Shown: positions 1 through 7,845 of the stretch, piece by piece
Position numbering within the stretch: the stretch's first letter is position 1
Layout of the letters: every line of letters starts with the position of its first letter
Assembly (NCBI RefSeq): GCF_020630935.1
Contig: NZ_JAHDIG010000053.1
Span: 1 to 34,051 of the forward strand
DNA: 34,051 nt
Source of the DNA: Bernardetia sp.
Lineage (GTDB): Bacteria > Bacteroidota > Bacteroidia > Cytophagales > Bernardetiaceae
Direction: 5' to 3'
Translations under genes and position numbers: made by a program
Notes under the pieces: generated by a model
What the model was told of the DNA's origin: nothing
Databases searched by the model: none
Seen by the model: only the letters and a program-made list of their open reading frames with translations

Positions 1-1
1 T

Positions 2-535
2 AAAAGGATTTGTGAATTAGAGTACGAAATCAGAAAAACAACTAAGAATGGATTGAAAAAAGATTCAAAACTCATGCTTGACCAAGCACAGATATTATAT
101 AGTAAAAATTTAATAAAAAAATATGGAAAAATACAACAGGGAATAATAGATTTGGAACAATATCAAATAGATTTATCATTACATTTTCTAAATCGTATCC
201 CAAATGAACCTCGTGATGAAAAAAACAAGCTAGGAAAAATTTTTAGACATAGGCATTATAACAATAATAAGTATTACTTGGTTGTATCACCTGATACCCT
301 TAATAGAAACCCTCGCCATCCAAGAGTGAATGTAATAGAAGTGAAAATAGAGGGAGATAAAGGAATAATCCTAAATGAAATAGACACATTAGATAAGTAT
401 AATCTCAAAAAATTTCCTATAAAAACACTAAATGACTTTGAAGTAGACGAAATTAATCAAGCATTTTTTGTACAAGGGAAAAATGAAATTACAATACAGA
501 TTAAAAACGACTTTAAAAAAGTAATTGAAAAATAA
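2..535 (+). CDS. Unknown protein, 5' end outside the window
   Basis: The frame is open from base 2 to the TAA at 533-535 with no stop upstream, so this is the last 177 codons of a longer gene that starts before the window. A TTG at 53 could be read as a start, but nothing favours it: the upstream codons read as ordinary Lys/Glu/Arg-rich protein. The visible part is soluble-looking and highly charged, with no signal peptide or membrane segment. It has an Asn/Tyr-rich patch (about residues 88-93) followed by an alternating hydrophobic stretch that looks like beta strands. I do not recognise the family. A good hairpin terminator follows 47 bases after the stop. Confidence 0.7.
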   Translation, partial: KRICELEYEIRKTTKNGLKKDSKLMLDQAQILYSKNLIKKYGKIQQGIIDLEQYQIDLSLHFLNRIPNEPRDEKNKLGKIFRHRHYNNNKYYLVVSPDTLNRNPRHPRVNVIEVKIEGDKGIILNEIDTLDKYNLKKFPIKTLNDFEVDEINQAFFVQGKNEITIQIKNDFKKVIEK

Positions 536-581
536 AACAACTTAAAACCTAGATATTTCGCCAATATTTTAAGACAGAAAG

Positions 582-614
582 CCATTCTTGTAAAAAGAAT
601 GGTTTTTTGTTTTT
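582..614 (+). terminator. Rho-independent terminator after the first gene
   Basis: A perfect 8-bp stem, CCATTCTT (582-589) with AAGAATGG (595-602), closes a 5-nt loop and is followed by TTTTTTGTTTTT. The T-run is on the plus strand, so it mainly ends the truncated first gene. It lies just downstream of the convergent batA stop and has only a short T-run in that direction. Confidence 0.8.
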
Positions 615-620
615 AGCTTA

Positions 621-1670
621 CTAATCCTCCAAAGCACTCACTAAAAAAGTGTTTTTCAAGCCTAGCCAAATAATGAAAAATATAAATGCCCAAGTGAGGT
701 AGATTTCATAATAATCATTGGTAAGGGTAAACTTATTTTCCTTGATTTCAGAGCGTTCTAATTTATCAATAGTAGCAAAAATAGAACTTAATGATTTGTT
801 ATCTGTCGCTCTAAAAAATTCTCCTCCTGTTATTTGTGCAATTTCTCTCATTCCAGACTCGTCTAAAGAGTTTTCGATATATTGTATCTGACCAAAACGG
901 TTTCTGTATGGCACTCTTCCTTGCTTTCCAACACCAATCGTATAAATTTTGATACCGTATCCGTAAGCTAATTTGGCTGCCGTGTTAGGGTCAAGTGTTC
1001 CTGCATTGCTCTCTCCATCTGTCAAGAGAATCATTATTTTTGATTCTACTTCTTCGTTTTCTCTCATTCGGTTTGTTCCTACTCCGATGGCACTTCCAAT
1101 GGCTGTTCCTCCTCGTTGTATCATTCTAAAATCAATTTCTTCTAAGTAGCCATACAAAAGTTCGTAGTCTGTGGTAAGTGGAGCAAGACTAAAGGCATCG
1201 CCAGCAAAAACAACAATTCCGATACGGTCTTGTAAACGTCCTTTGATGAAGTTATTTGCCACTTGTTTTGCAGATTCCAAACGATTGGGTTTGAGGTCTT
1301 CAATTTGCATAGATTCTGAAATATCCAAAACTAGCATTATATCAATTCCTTCTGTGTATTGCTCTGGAGGTTGTTCCGAAGTTTTTTGAGGGCGAGCAAG
1401 CGCAATCAAGATAAAAATCAAAAACAGACTAAAAAATAGCTTGGGTATGTGTCGTAAGATTGTCCAAAAGTCTGATTTTAAGCTAGTGTCTGGAAAAGCA
1501 ACTTCTAATTTTTGTCTAAATTTTACAAAAATGAGCCATTTCAAGACAAATAATAATGGAACTCCAATAATAGCGTAGAGCCAAAATGAATTCTGCCAGT
1601 CGAAACTTTGAAGCATTTCGATAGTGAACCATTTAAAATCTAACCATTCAAAACTTGACTTACTAAACAT
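621..1670 (-). CDS. batA: BatA-type VWA-domain membrane protein
   Basis: A 349-residue protein of the Bat (Bacteroides aerotolerance) family, expected in the inner membrane with a von Willebrand A domain in the periplasm. Membrane segments lie at about residues 30-50, 78-92 and 324-342. The VWA domain spans about 107-290 and has an intact MIDAS metal site: DISES at 116-120, Thr189 in RGGTAIG, and TDGES at 217-221. These proteins are thought to act with MoxR ATPases in envelope assembly or stress tolerance. It follows its upstream partner by 30 nt and is presumably cotranscribed with it. No moxR, DUF58, batB, batC or batD gene is adjacent. BatB is the main alternative name, but the three-segment layout and the company of a DUF4381-like partner favour BatA. 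Confidence 0.85.
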   Translation of the reverse strand: MFSKSSFEWLDFKWFTIEMLQSFDWQNSFWLYAIIGVPLLFVLKWLIFVKFRQKLEVAFPDTSLKSDFWTILRHIPKLFFSLFLIFILIALARPQKTSEQPPEQYTEGIDIMLVLDISESMQIEDLKPNRLESAKQVANNFIKGRLQDRIGIVVFAGDAFSLAPLTTDYELLYGYLEEIDFRMIQRGGTAIGSAIGVGTNRMRENEEVESKIMILLTDGESNAGTLDPNTAAKLAYGYGIKIYTIGVGKQGRVPYRNRFGQIQYIENSLDESGMREIAQITGGEFFRATDNKSLSSIFATIDKLERSEIKENKFTLTNDYYEIYLTWAFIFFIIWLGLKNTFLVSALED

Positions 1671-1700
1671 TTTTTCTTGATTTAATTTCCTTTTTATTCC

Positions 1701-2690
1701 TTACTGTTGAGATTGTTTATTTAGTTCGTTTTCAGAAGTTACTCGCAGTTCTGCCAAACGTTTTTCAAAAATATTGATGGCATAGTTTTTTAAATTTTGA
1801 AGAGCAAGCTCTGTATTTTTATCTATTTGTCCTCCATAAATTGCCCTATCGATGACTTTCAAGTTTTGTCCTAAGGCTTCATTTTTTGTCAAGCGAGCAA
1901 TTTCACTAGAAGTATAGGTGGTAAAAGGCTCATTTTTGAGCTTTTCAATATACGATTTCCACATTCCTAATGTATGGTCAGTGGCTTCTGGATTTTCAAT
2001 ACTTCCTAACTGATTAGCATATTCTTGAATAAACTTTTCGTGTTGGCGTTGTAGGCGTTTCAAACGGTAGCTTCTTCGAATACTTTCTCCAAAAAAGACA
2101 AAAAACAAAATTATGGCTACTACCAAAACAACAAATGCCAATCCGTATAAAGGATAATTTGTGAAGCGTGGAATGTCTATAAAAGTCGTATTCTTATAAA
2201 AAGTAATATCATCTTCCCTTAACATCCTTTCTAAAGTGTCTTGAGCCAAAACAAAATCCGTCTCTTTGGTGGAAACCTCTGTAAAATATTTCAACGTATC
2301 GCCTGTGTTTTGATTTAATACAAAAACAGGAAGTTTGAGGGATTGGATAGTATCTAGTTCGAAAGTTCTTAGCCAATAAATGGCACTATCAGTAGCGATG
2401 CCTTCTGACGTAGTTTGTGTGGGAAAAGCCTCTGTCTTGACCCATTCAAAGGGCTTGAAGTTGTAGGTAGAATCTGCAAAAATAACCTCTTTATCGTATT
2501 GGTGTACAAAGACCACTTTAAACGGAATATGTTTTCCCATTTTTAAGCTATCTTTTGAAAAAGAACCTGTTATTTTAGGAAGGTTGTTTTTTTCGTTCTC
2601 TGTCTGTCCGAAGCTGTAAAAATTGCAGAAAGCAAAGCTAAAAAATAAGACAGTTAGATGGAAAAAATATTTTTTATTTATAATTTTCAT
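1701..2690 (-). CDS. Bat-operon periplasmic/membrane protein (DUF4381- or BatD-like)
   Basis: A 329-residue protein with a signal peptide (about 1-29), a beta-rich periplasmic domain (about 35-145), one membrane helix (about 181-200), then a basic cytoplasmic tail. The tail has a helical LGMWKSYIEKL segment (241-251) that resembles the cytoplasmic part of DUF4381 proteins. Proteins of this design usually sit between DUF58 and batA genes in Bacteroidota Bat clusters and may present substrate to, or assemble with, the VWA proteins (family knowledge). Here it is the first gene of its transcript: a clear promoter lies in its leader and the next gene upstream is divergent. The exact Pfam assignment is uncertain. 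Confidence 0.65.
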   Translation of the reverse strand: MKIINKKYFFHLTVLFFSFAFCNFYSFGQTENEKNNLPKITGSFSKDSLKMGKHIPFKVVFVHQYDKEVIFADSTYNFKPFEWVKTEAFPTQTTSEGIATDSAIYWLRTFELDTIQSLKLPVFVLNQNTGDTLKYFTEVSTKETDFVLAQDTLERMLREDDITFYKNTTFIDIPRFTNYPLYGLAFVVLVVAIILFFVFFGESIRRSYRLKRLQRQHEKFIQEYANQLGSIENPEATDHTLGMWKSYIEKLKNEPFTTYTSSEIARLTKNEALGQNLKVIDRAIYGGQIDKNTELALQNLKNYAINIFEKRLAELRVTSENELNKQSQQ

Positions 2691-2752
2691 ATTTTGTTAT
2701 GACTTAATCACTCTTCTTTATATGTTTTGTAAAAGTTGAAAATCTCTAGTTA

Positions 2753-2783
2753 CAAACATAATGGATTGAGTTTCTTTCTGCAA
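2753..2783 (-). promoter_or_regulatory. Bacteroidota-type promoter for the Bat pair
   Basis: On the minus strand a TTG (complement of 2781-2783) is followed after 20 nt by TATGTTTG (complement of 2753-2760), a full match to the TAnnTTTG -7 element. It predicts transcription starting near 2746 and a leader of about 55 nt before the start codon at 2690. Confidence 0.6.
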
Positions 2784-2883
2784 TACGATAGATAAATGAA
2801 TAACTTTCTTGAGAAATATACTTTTGGAAAGTTAGTCATTTTTTAGATATTCTGTTTTCAACTCTCCACAAACATAGCTACTT

Positions 2884-3462
2884 ATGATAAAACTAAAATT
2901 TACTTTGCTTGTTGCTGTATTTTTCTTTGCTTTATTTCCAAAAGCCAAAGGTTTGGTTTTTTCGTGTTCTTCTGAAAAGATAGCAGAGGCAAAACCAAAC
3001 ACTAAAGTAGCTACATCAGACAAAAAACACACGTTAAATTATTGGAAAAATTCTACAAGTAAAAACATTTACAGAACTAAAGTTGTGAAAAATAGGAAGA
3101 ATGAGAATAAAATTTCACTTAGAAAAAAACTTTCTATTCTAAAGCTAGTTCTAAAAAATAAGAATCGCAAAAAAGCTAAAAAAGATGCAAAAAAACAGCT
3201 TTACTGGACAACAAAACATACGCTTGGTCTAATAGCTTGGGCAGCTACCTTAGGAACTGTGATGAGTTTTCTGACAGGAAATATTATTTTTGGAGTTTTA
3301 TTTTCTTGTATTGCAATTTTTTCTCTGATACTGATTCTTTTTAGTGAAAGTATATCAAAGTTTGCAAAGTTTTTGCTTTGGTTGGCTCTTGGAGGCTCAA
3401 TAGCATTATTTTTTATGGTGGCATTTCCACTTCTCACAGAGCTTATCCTTTTATTTTTTTAG
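2884..3462 (+). CDS. Small membrane protein, divergent member of a tandem paralogue family
   Basis: A 192-residue protein with an N-terminal signal peptide or anchor (about 1-23), a strongly basic Lys/Asn/Arg-rich region (about 40-105), then hydrophobic helices at about 113-130, 133-153 and 161-190. The segment at 78-104 (LRKKLSILKL onward, ending in KKAKKDAKK) resembles the basic helix of the next two proteins (KERLASKLLIKKLKKAEKK and KQRLAAKMLTKKLKKIEKK). I therefore treat it as a divergent member of the same family, with one extra membrane helix. A near-consensus -7 element (TACTTTTG, 2819-2826) lies upstream, but no matching -33 element is visible. No known function is recognised. Confidence 0.6.
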   Translation: MIKLKFTLLVAVFFFALFPKAKGLVFSCSSEKIAEAKPNTKVATSDKKHTLNYWKNSTSKNIYRTKVVKNRKNENKISLRKKLSILKLVLKNKNRKKAKKDAKKQLYWTTKHTLGLIAWAATLGTVMSFLTGNIIFGVLFSCIAIFSLILILFSESISKFAKFLLWLALGGSIALFFMVAFPLLTELILLFF

Positions 3463-3513
3463 AACTTTTTTTTATTCAAGTTATATATTTTTTTCAATCT
3501 AACCCCAATTTTT

Positions 3514-3978
3514 ATGAAAACTACCTTTTTAACTCTCCTACTTTTAGTATTCGGATTTTCTTCGTTTGCATTTATGCCAGCAGAGTCTGCTAGTGCATCA
3601 GCAAGTGCAGCCGTTGCCTCTGAAAAACCAAAAACTGAATCAGAAAACAAAGCGAAAACAGAAACAAAGAAAGAAGTCAAACAAATGACTGCCAAAGAGC
3701 TTCAACAAAAAATGGAAGCCAACTACGAAGCTAATAAGAAAGAAATGAGCCTGAAAGAACGCCTAGCAAGCAAACTTCTTATCAAAAAACTTAAAAAAGC
3801 AGAGAAGAAAGAGGTAAAGGATTCAAAAAAGAGTAAAGGTTCAACAGAATTATTTCATCTTTTAGGTATTTTACTTATTGTTTTAGGTGTTGTAAGTATC
3901 ATATTTTTAAACCTTTATGGAGGTATAGTTACTATTATAGTAGGTATATTTGTTTACTTATTGCCAGAACTTATTTAA
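3514..3978 (+). CDS. Small secreted/membrane protein, tandem paralogue 2
   Basis: A 154-residue protein: signal peptide (about 1-19) ending in the motif FAFMPAES, an Ala/Ser run (25-36), a Lys/Glu-rich helical region (37-105) that probably forms a coiled coil, and two closely spaced membrane helices (about 115-131 and 134-153) forming a hydrophobic hairpin that ends at the C-terminus. It shares this whole plan with the gene at 4230, including the MPAES motif after the signal peptide, the xSLKERLASK basic helix and the GILLIVLGVV membrane segment. It starts 51 nt after the previous gene and is probably cotranscribed with it. The family is not recognised. The layout suggests a small envelope protein, but no role can be read from the sequence. 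Confidence 0.7.
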   Translation: MKTTFLTLLLLVFGFSSFAFMPAESASASASAAVASEKPKTESENKAKTETKKEVKQMTAKELQQKMEANYEANKKEMSLKERLASKLLIKKLKKAEKKEVKDSKKSKGSTELFHLLGILLIVLGVVSIIFLNLYGGIVTIIVGIFVYLLPELI

Positions 3979-3987
3979 TTTTTTGTG

Positions 3988-4027
3988 GAAGAAAATCAGT
4001 AAAACTTCAATTTTCTGATTTTCTTGT
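3988..4027 (+). terminator. Hairpin after paralogue 2, possible weak terminator
   Basis: GAAAATCAG (3991-3999) pairs with CTGATTTTC (4015-4023). The stem can extend through GGAA (3987-3990) and TTCC (4027-4030) with a 3-nt bulge. There is no clean T-run after it, so termination would be weak. Confidence 0.4.
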
Positions 4028-4229
4028 TCCTACATTTTAGTCTAGTAGAACTCTCGCACATTGACATAACAAACAAATTTTATTTTGATAAAAATGTTTT
4101 CTTTTGTTAGTGAAAAGGCGTGCCTTTTTCTTACAGATGATAAAACAAAATAATATTTTTTCTAAAATTGATTTTGCGAAAGTCCTATTTAGGAATCACT
4201 ATTTTTTTAATCTTTAATTTTTTATTAAT

Positions 4230-4682
4230 ATGAAGTATTTTTTTATTGTAATCCTCTCATTTTTTGTCACATTCTCATCTTTTGGCTTTATGCCTGCCGA
4301 AAGTAGTTCTAATAGTTTAGTTTCTGAAGCGAATAAATCAGAAGCTAAAGCAACTACAAAAACAGCGTCGGAAAAGACTATCACTTCTAAAGAACTTGTA
4401 GAAAAGCTAGAAGCGAACAAATCTAAAATGAACTTCAAACAGCGACTAGCTGCCAAGATGCTAACTAAGAAGCTCAAAAAGATAGAAAAGAAACAAGCTA
4501 AAGCAGAAAAAAAGTCTATTAAAGAAAGTAAAGATTCTACTGCTCTTGGTGGAATATTGAGATTCATTGGAATTTTACTCATTATTTTGGGAGTAGTTGG
4601 CTTATTTACCAGTTTTGTAACAGCTGGAATAGGAACTATCATTGTAGGAGTTATTCTTGTTTTATTACCTATGTTGATATAA
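4230..4682 (+). CDS. Small secreted/membrane protein, tandem paralogue 3
   Basis: A 150-residue protein with the same order of parts as the gene at 3514: signal peptide ending FGFMPAES (16-25), Ser/Ala/Lys-rich linker (26-50), basic helix (KQRLAAKMLTKKLKKIEKK, about 70-88), and two C-terminal membrane helices (about 112-128 and 131-149). The two proteins match closely in the MPAES motif, in the helix and in the GILLIxLGVV membrane segment, so they arose by duplication. The 251-nt gap before it holds a hairpin at 3988 and a small AAAAGGC/GCCTTTT dyad at 4113-4128. A strong terminator follows. Its function is unknown. Confidence 0.7.
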   Translation: MKYFFIVILSFFVTFSSFGFMPAESSSNSLVSEANKSEAKATTKTASEKTITSKELVEKLEANKSKMNFKQRLAAKMLTKKLKKIEKKQAKAEKKSIKESKDSTALGGILRFIGILLIILGVVGLFTSFVTAGIGTIIVGVILVLLPMLI

Positions 4683-4705
4683 CACTTGATTTTAAATAAC
4701 AAGAG

Positions 4706-4745
4706 AAAACAACGCATTTTTGATTAAATTGCGTTGTTTTTTTTA
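4706..4745 (+). terminator. Strong terminator after the paralogue cluster
   Basis: AAAACAACGCA (4706-4716) pairs perfectly with TGCGTTGTTTT (4730-4740). The loop is 13 nt and the T-run continues to 4744. Confidence 0.85.
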
Positions 4746-4873
4746 TTTATATAGGAAACTTAGTTGGACTACTTTATTGATTTTGTAACCAAGAATCAAA
4801 ACAAAGTTACTTGGAATAGATTAAAAAAATAAGCACTACTAAAACAGACCTTCCCAATAAAAAATAATTAGTC

Positions 4874-6346
4874 ATGAAAATAATAGAGTTACTCAAAAAT
4901 ATAAAAGTAGAGTCTTTACACGGAGATTTAGACACTACTATCAATGAAATTCAATTTGACTCTCGTAAGATAAAACCAAATGATATTTATGTAGCCTTGA
5001 AAGGTACGGTGGCTGATGGGCATCAGTTCATAAAGCAAGCTATTCAAGATGGAGCAAAGGCTATTGTCTGTGAAATTTTGCCTGTGTATTTGGAAAAGGA
5101 AGTTATCTATGTAAAGGTAGAAAATACAGCCAAAACCTTAGGATTGTTGGCAGGGAACTATTATGGAAACCCGTCTAAAAAACTAAAATTGGTAGGTGTT
5201 ACAGGTACGAATGGTAAGACAACAGTTGTAACAATTTTGTACAAATTATTTAAAAAACTAGGATACAACGTCGGACTTATTTCTACTATTCACAACAAAA
5301 TAAAAACTCGTATTTATCCATCTACGCATACTACCCCAAATCCTGTCGAACTCAATAAGCTATTGGCAGAAATGGTAAAAAAACGCTGTACTCACGTTTT
5401 TATGGAGGTAAGCTCACACGCTGTCGTACAAAAACGCATTGAAGGACTGCATTTTAAAGGAGCTGTGTTTACAAATATTTCACACGACCATTTAGATTAT
5501 CATAAAACATTTGCTGAATATATCAGAGCAAAAAAAGGCTTTTTTGATATGCTTTCCACAACAGCTTTTGCACTTGTCAATCAAGACGACAAGCGAGGTT
5601 TGGTTATGCTTCAAAACTGTAAGGCAAAACACGTAACATATTCTATGAAATCTATGTCTGATTATAAAGTCAGAATTATGGATAGTTCTTTTGAAGGAAT
5701 GCAATTACAGATAGAAGAGCGTCTTAACGGGCAAATCAATGGTAAAGAAACATGGACAAAACTCATCGGACATTTTAATGCCTACAATCTCTTGGCTGTC
5801 TATGCTGTGGCGATGCTTTTGGGAGAAGATGAAGATGAAATTTTGACAGAGCTTTCCAATATAAAAGGAGTAAATGGTCGTTTTCAGCGTTATACGTCAT
5901 CTTTAGGAGTTCATGCGATTGTAGATTATGCTCATACGCCCGATGCACTTGAAAATATTTTAAAAACAATTAGCGAGATAAAAAAGCCTCATCAAAATCT
6001 AATTACTGTTGTGGGCTGTGGAGGAGATAGAGATAAAACCAAACGACCAGAAATGGCAAAAATAGCTACGAATTATAGTACGTGGAGCATTTTTACATCA
6101 GATAATCCAAGAACAGAAAAGCCAGAAGATATTTTACAAGATATGTTAGAGGGGGTAAAAGAAGTAGAGCCTTCAAAATATCAGACGATAGTTTTACGCA
6201 AAGAAGCCATTGAAAGAGCTTGTAGTATGGCAAGTAAAGACGATATTATTTTAGTGGCTGGAAAAGGACACGAAACCTATCAAGAAATAAATGGAGAGCG
6301 TTTTGATTTTGATGATAGAGTAGTTTTGAAGGAATCTTTGGAGTAA
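4874..6346 (+). CDS. murE: UDP-MurNAc-L-Ala-D-Glu:meso-diaminopimelate ligase (MurE)
   Basis: A cytoplasmic Mur ligase that adds the third stem amino acid to the peptidoglycan precursor with ATP. At 490 residues it has the usual length. The ATP loop GTNGKTT is at 111-117, HDHLDYH at 204-210, the lysine expected to be carbamylated is near 220-221 (AKKGFF), and the C-terminal GKGHE motif is at 463-467. The substrate motif DNPR at 410-413 marks specificity for meso-diaminopimelate rather than lysine. It stands outside a dcw cluster: neither mraY, murF nor ftsI is adjacent. The gene follows a strong terminator by about 130 nt and should have its own promoter, but I could not find a consensus one. 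Confidence 0.95.
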   Translation: MKIIELLKNIKVESLHGDLDTTINEIQFDSRKIKPNDIYVALKGTVADGHQFIKQAIQDGAKAIVCEILPVYLEKEVIYVKVENTAKTLGLLAGNYYGNPSKKLKLVGVTGTNGKTTVVTILYKLFKKLGYNVGLISTIHNKIKTRIYPSTHTTPNPVELNKLLAEMVKKRCTHVFMEVSSHAVVQKRIEGLHFKGAVFTNISHDHLDYHKTFAEYIRAKKGFFDMLSTTAFALVNQDDKRGLVMLQNCKAKHVTYSMKSMSDYKVRIMDSSFEGMQLQIEERLNGQINGKETWTKLIGHFNAYNLLAVYAVAMLLGEDEDEILTELSNIKGVNGRFQRYTSSLGVHAIVDYAHTPDALENILKTISEIKKPHQNLITVVGCGGDRDKTKRPEMAKIATNYSTWSIFTSDNPRTEKPEDILQDMLEGVKEVEPSKYQTIVLRKEAIERACSMASKDDIILVAGKGHETYQEINGERFDFDDRVVLKESLE

Positions 6347-6379
6347 AAAATATCTAATATACTTTTCAAATTATAATTT

Positions 6380-6796
6380 ATGAAACCTCTCATTTTTGGA
6401 TTTTTATTGTTACTAGGTTGGGTATTTCTCTTCATTACCTTTAGTAACTACAAACAAAGCTCATTTTTATTAGAAAATGGAAAAAAGACTAAAGCTCTTG
6501 TTATTGATTTAGGAGAAGAACAAGATTTTGAAGGCTATGAATATACTCCCATTTTTGAATATCAAGACGAAGAAAATAATACCATAACCTTTGTGAGCAA
6601 TGCTACGTCAGATTATGAACCGTACAGCGTGGGCGATAGTGTAGAGATTGTTTACTTCCCAAATGAGCCGAATACTGAAGTTGAGATTTCGTTTTTTTCG
6701 CTGTATGGAATGTCTCTCATTTTTGGAGTTCTGGGTCTTGTGTTTTCTGTCGCTGGCTTCGGGTTTTTGATAGATTTTTATAGGAATAAGAAGTAG
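6380..6796 (+). CDS. DUF3592 membrane protein
   Basis: A 138-residue protein with a membrane helix at each end (about 2-18 and 108-130) and a small beta-rich domain between them (about 35-100), the standard DUF3592 plan. The middle part reads as the typical 'KTKALVIDL... YTPIFEYQ... YSVGDSVEIVYFP' pattern. Function is not established for the family. It starts 33 nt after murE and may be read through from it. Confidence 0.8.
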   Translation: MKPLIFGFLLLLGWVFLFITFSNYKQSSFLLENGKKTKALVIDLGEEQDFEGYEYTPIFEYQDEENNTITFVSNATSDYEPYSVGDSVEIVYFPNEPNTEVEISFFSLYGMSLIFGVLGLVFSVAGFGFLIDFYRNKK

Positions 6797-6866
6797 ATAT
6801 GAAATTATTTTACTGTATTTTTGCTTCAAGAATAGTAATTCTATTCTCTACATTATATCAAATAAA

Positions 6867-7106
6867 ATGAATAAAAGAGCTTGCGAAAAATCTATATTTA
6901 GAACGTTACATCTAATTTTGGAGACACAAAAAATGATAGAACTGTATGAAGAAGATTCAGAATTTGAAACAGATTTATCAGCTATAAGAGAGCATAAAGA
7001 AATGCTAACAAGTCTTATTAGAGATATTAATGATGATTTACTGCCTTATAATCTTGGTTTATATTCCTTAAGTTTAGACAATGATGCAAAACAAAATAGG
7101 TATTGA
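6867..7106 (+). CDS. Small helical protein, unknown
   Basis: A 79-residue protein, mostly predicted helix, acidic in the middle (EEDSEFETD) and with no signal peptide or membrane segment. It starts with ATG. A perfect -7-like element TATTTTTG lies at 6816-6823, but there is no -33 partner, so it may have its own promoter or be read with the DUF3592 gene 70 nt upstream. No family is recognised. Confidence 0.55.
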   Translation: MNKRACEKSIFRTLHLILETQKMIELYEEDSEFETDLSAIREHKEMLTSLIRDINDDLLPYNLGLYSLSLDNDAKQNRY

Positions 7107-7127
7107 TTTTCTAAAAACCATAGTTTT

Positions 7128-7158
7128 TCTGAAAAACGATGAATTTACCCTATTTTTG
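7128..7158 (+). promoter_or_regulatory. Possible promoter of the lipoprotein gene
   Basis: TATTTTTG at 7151-7158 is a perfect TAnnTTTG element. The -33 position holds only TCTG (7128-7131), 19 nt upstream. A start near 7165 would leave a leader of about 30 nt. Confidence 0.4.
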
Positions 7159-7194
7159 ATGACATAATCTTGATATCAAAATACCATTTTAAAT

Positions 7195-7764
7195 ATGAAA
7201 TATATACTTTCTGTGTGCTGTCTTATCGTTATTTTCCAATCTTGTTCTTCTGCTAACAAATCAGGCTCTATGCCGACGAGTAACCAAGAAAGTACAGAAG
7301 CAGGAGCAATGTCGGATAAGAAAAAACGAGAAAAGCTAGATGAAGCACAGGATGAACTCTACGAAGAAGCACCCACAGAAGCTCTACGACAAATTTCCAT
7401 TCCAGAACAGACTTTCAAAATAGAAAGAGTAATCGTCTTAGATGATGCAAGAAGTGAGAGTGACATTGCCAGTGAAAGCTCTAGCGAAAGTGAAAAACTA
7501 AGCGTGAGCAATAAACACGCAAAGGTTTTGTTGTTTGCAGAAAAAATACAAACGGGTTCTTATCCAATAGCTCAAAATAATCTTCCTTATGCCACCGTCC
7601 ATGTAATGCTCACACAAGGACAAGAAAAAATTGAAGGTGACCTAGAAGATGGAACGGTACATTTGTCCGTTTTGGATTCGGCTGGAATAACCAAAGGAAA
7701 TTTTGAAGGAACGCTCATCAAAGGAGACGAGCGTTATTTTATTGGAGGAAACTTTTCGAATTAA
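7195..7764 (+). CDS. Putative lipoprotein, unknown function
   Basis: A 189-residue protein. Residues 1-17 form a lipoprotein signal ending IFQSC, so Cys17 is the likely lipidated residue. Next comes a Ser/Gly linker and a long acidic, Glu/Ser-rich region (about 30-100, with SESSSES and similar runs). The C-terminal 80 residues look like a compact beta domain. After export it should sit in the inner or outer membrane facing the periplasm. The C-terminal domain is not recognised. Its stop codon runs straight into a heptamer array. Confidence 0.7.
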   Translation: MKYILSVCCLIVIFQSCSSANKSGSMPTSNQESTEAGAMSDKKKREKLDEAQDELYEEAPTEALRQISIPEQTFKIERVIVLDDARSESDIASESSSESEKLSVSNKHAKVLLFAEKIQTGSYPIAQNNLPYATVHVMLTQGQEKIEGDLEDGTVHLSVLDSAGITKGNFEGTLIKGDERYFIGGNFSN

Positions 7765-7844
7765 TTGAAAATGAATAACGAACAATGAAAAATTTAGTAG
7801 TTGGCTTTTCATTCATCATTAATAATTAACCATTTATCATTAAT
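7763..7844. repeat. Pair of degenerate heptamer arrays between two convergent stops
   Basis: Two blocks of five 7-bp units. AATTGAA, AATGAAT, AACGAAC, AATGAAA, AATTTAG run from 7763 to 7797. CATTCAT, CATTAAT, AATTAAC, CATTTAT, CATTAAT run from 7810 to 7844. The second block reads like the reverse complement of the first. Together they fill the whole gap between the lipoprotein stop and the hslV stop. Confidence 0.7.
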
Positions 7845-7845
7845 T

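Noticed and set aside
4214-4717. 167-codon reading frame on the minus strand
   Set aside because: It is antisense to the paralogue gene at 4230, which has a signal peptide, family resemblance and its own terminator.
6816-6823. TATTTTTG as a promoter of the small helical gene
   Set aside because: There is no -33 partner at 17-23 nt. An isolated match is expected by chance in AT-rich DNA, so it is mentioned only in the gene entry.
7763-7844. The heptamer arrays as a CRISPR array
   Set aside because: The units are 7 bp with no spacers, far below CRISPR repeat length, and no cas gene is present.
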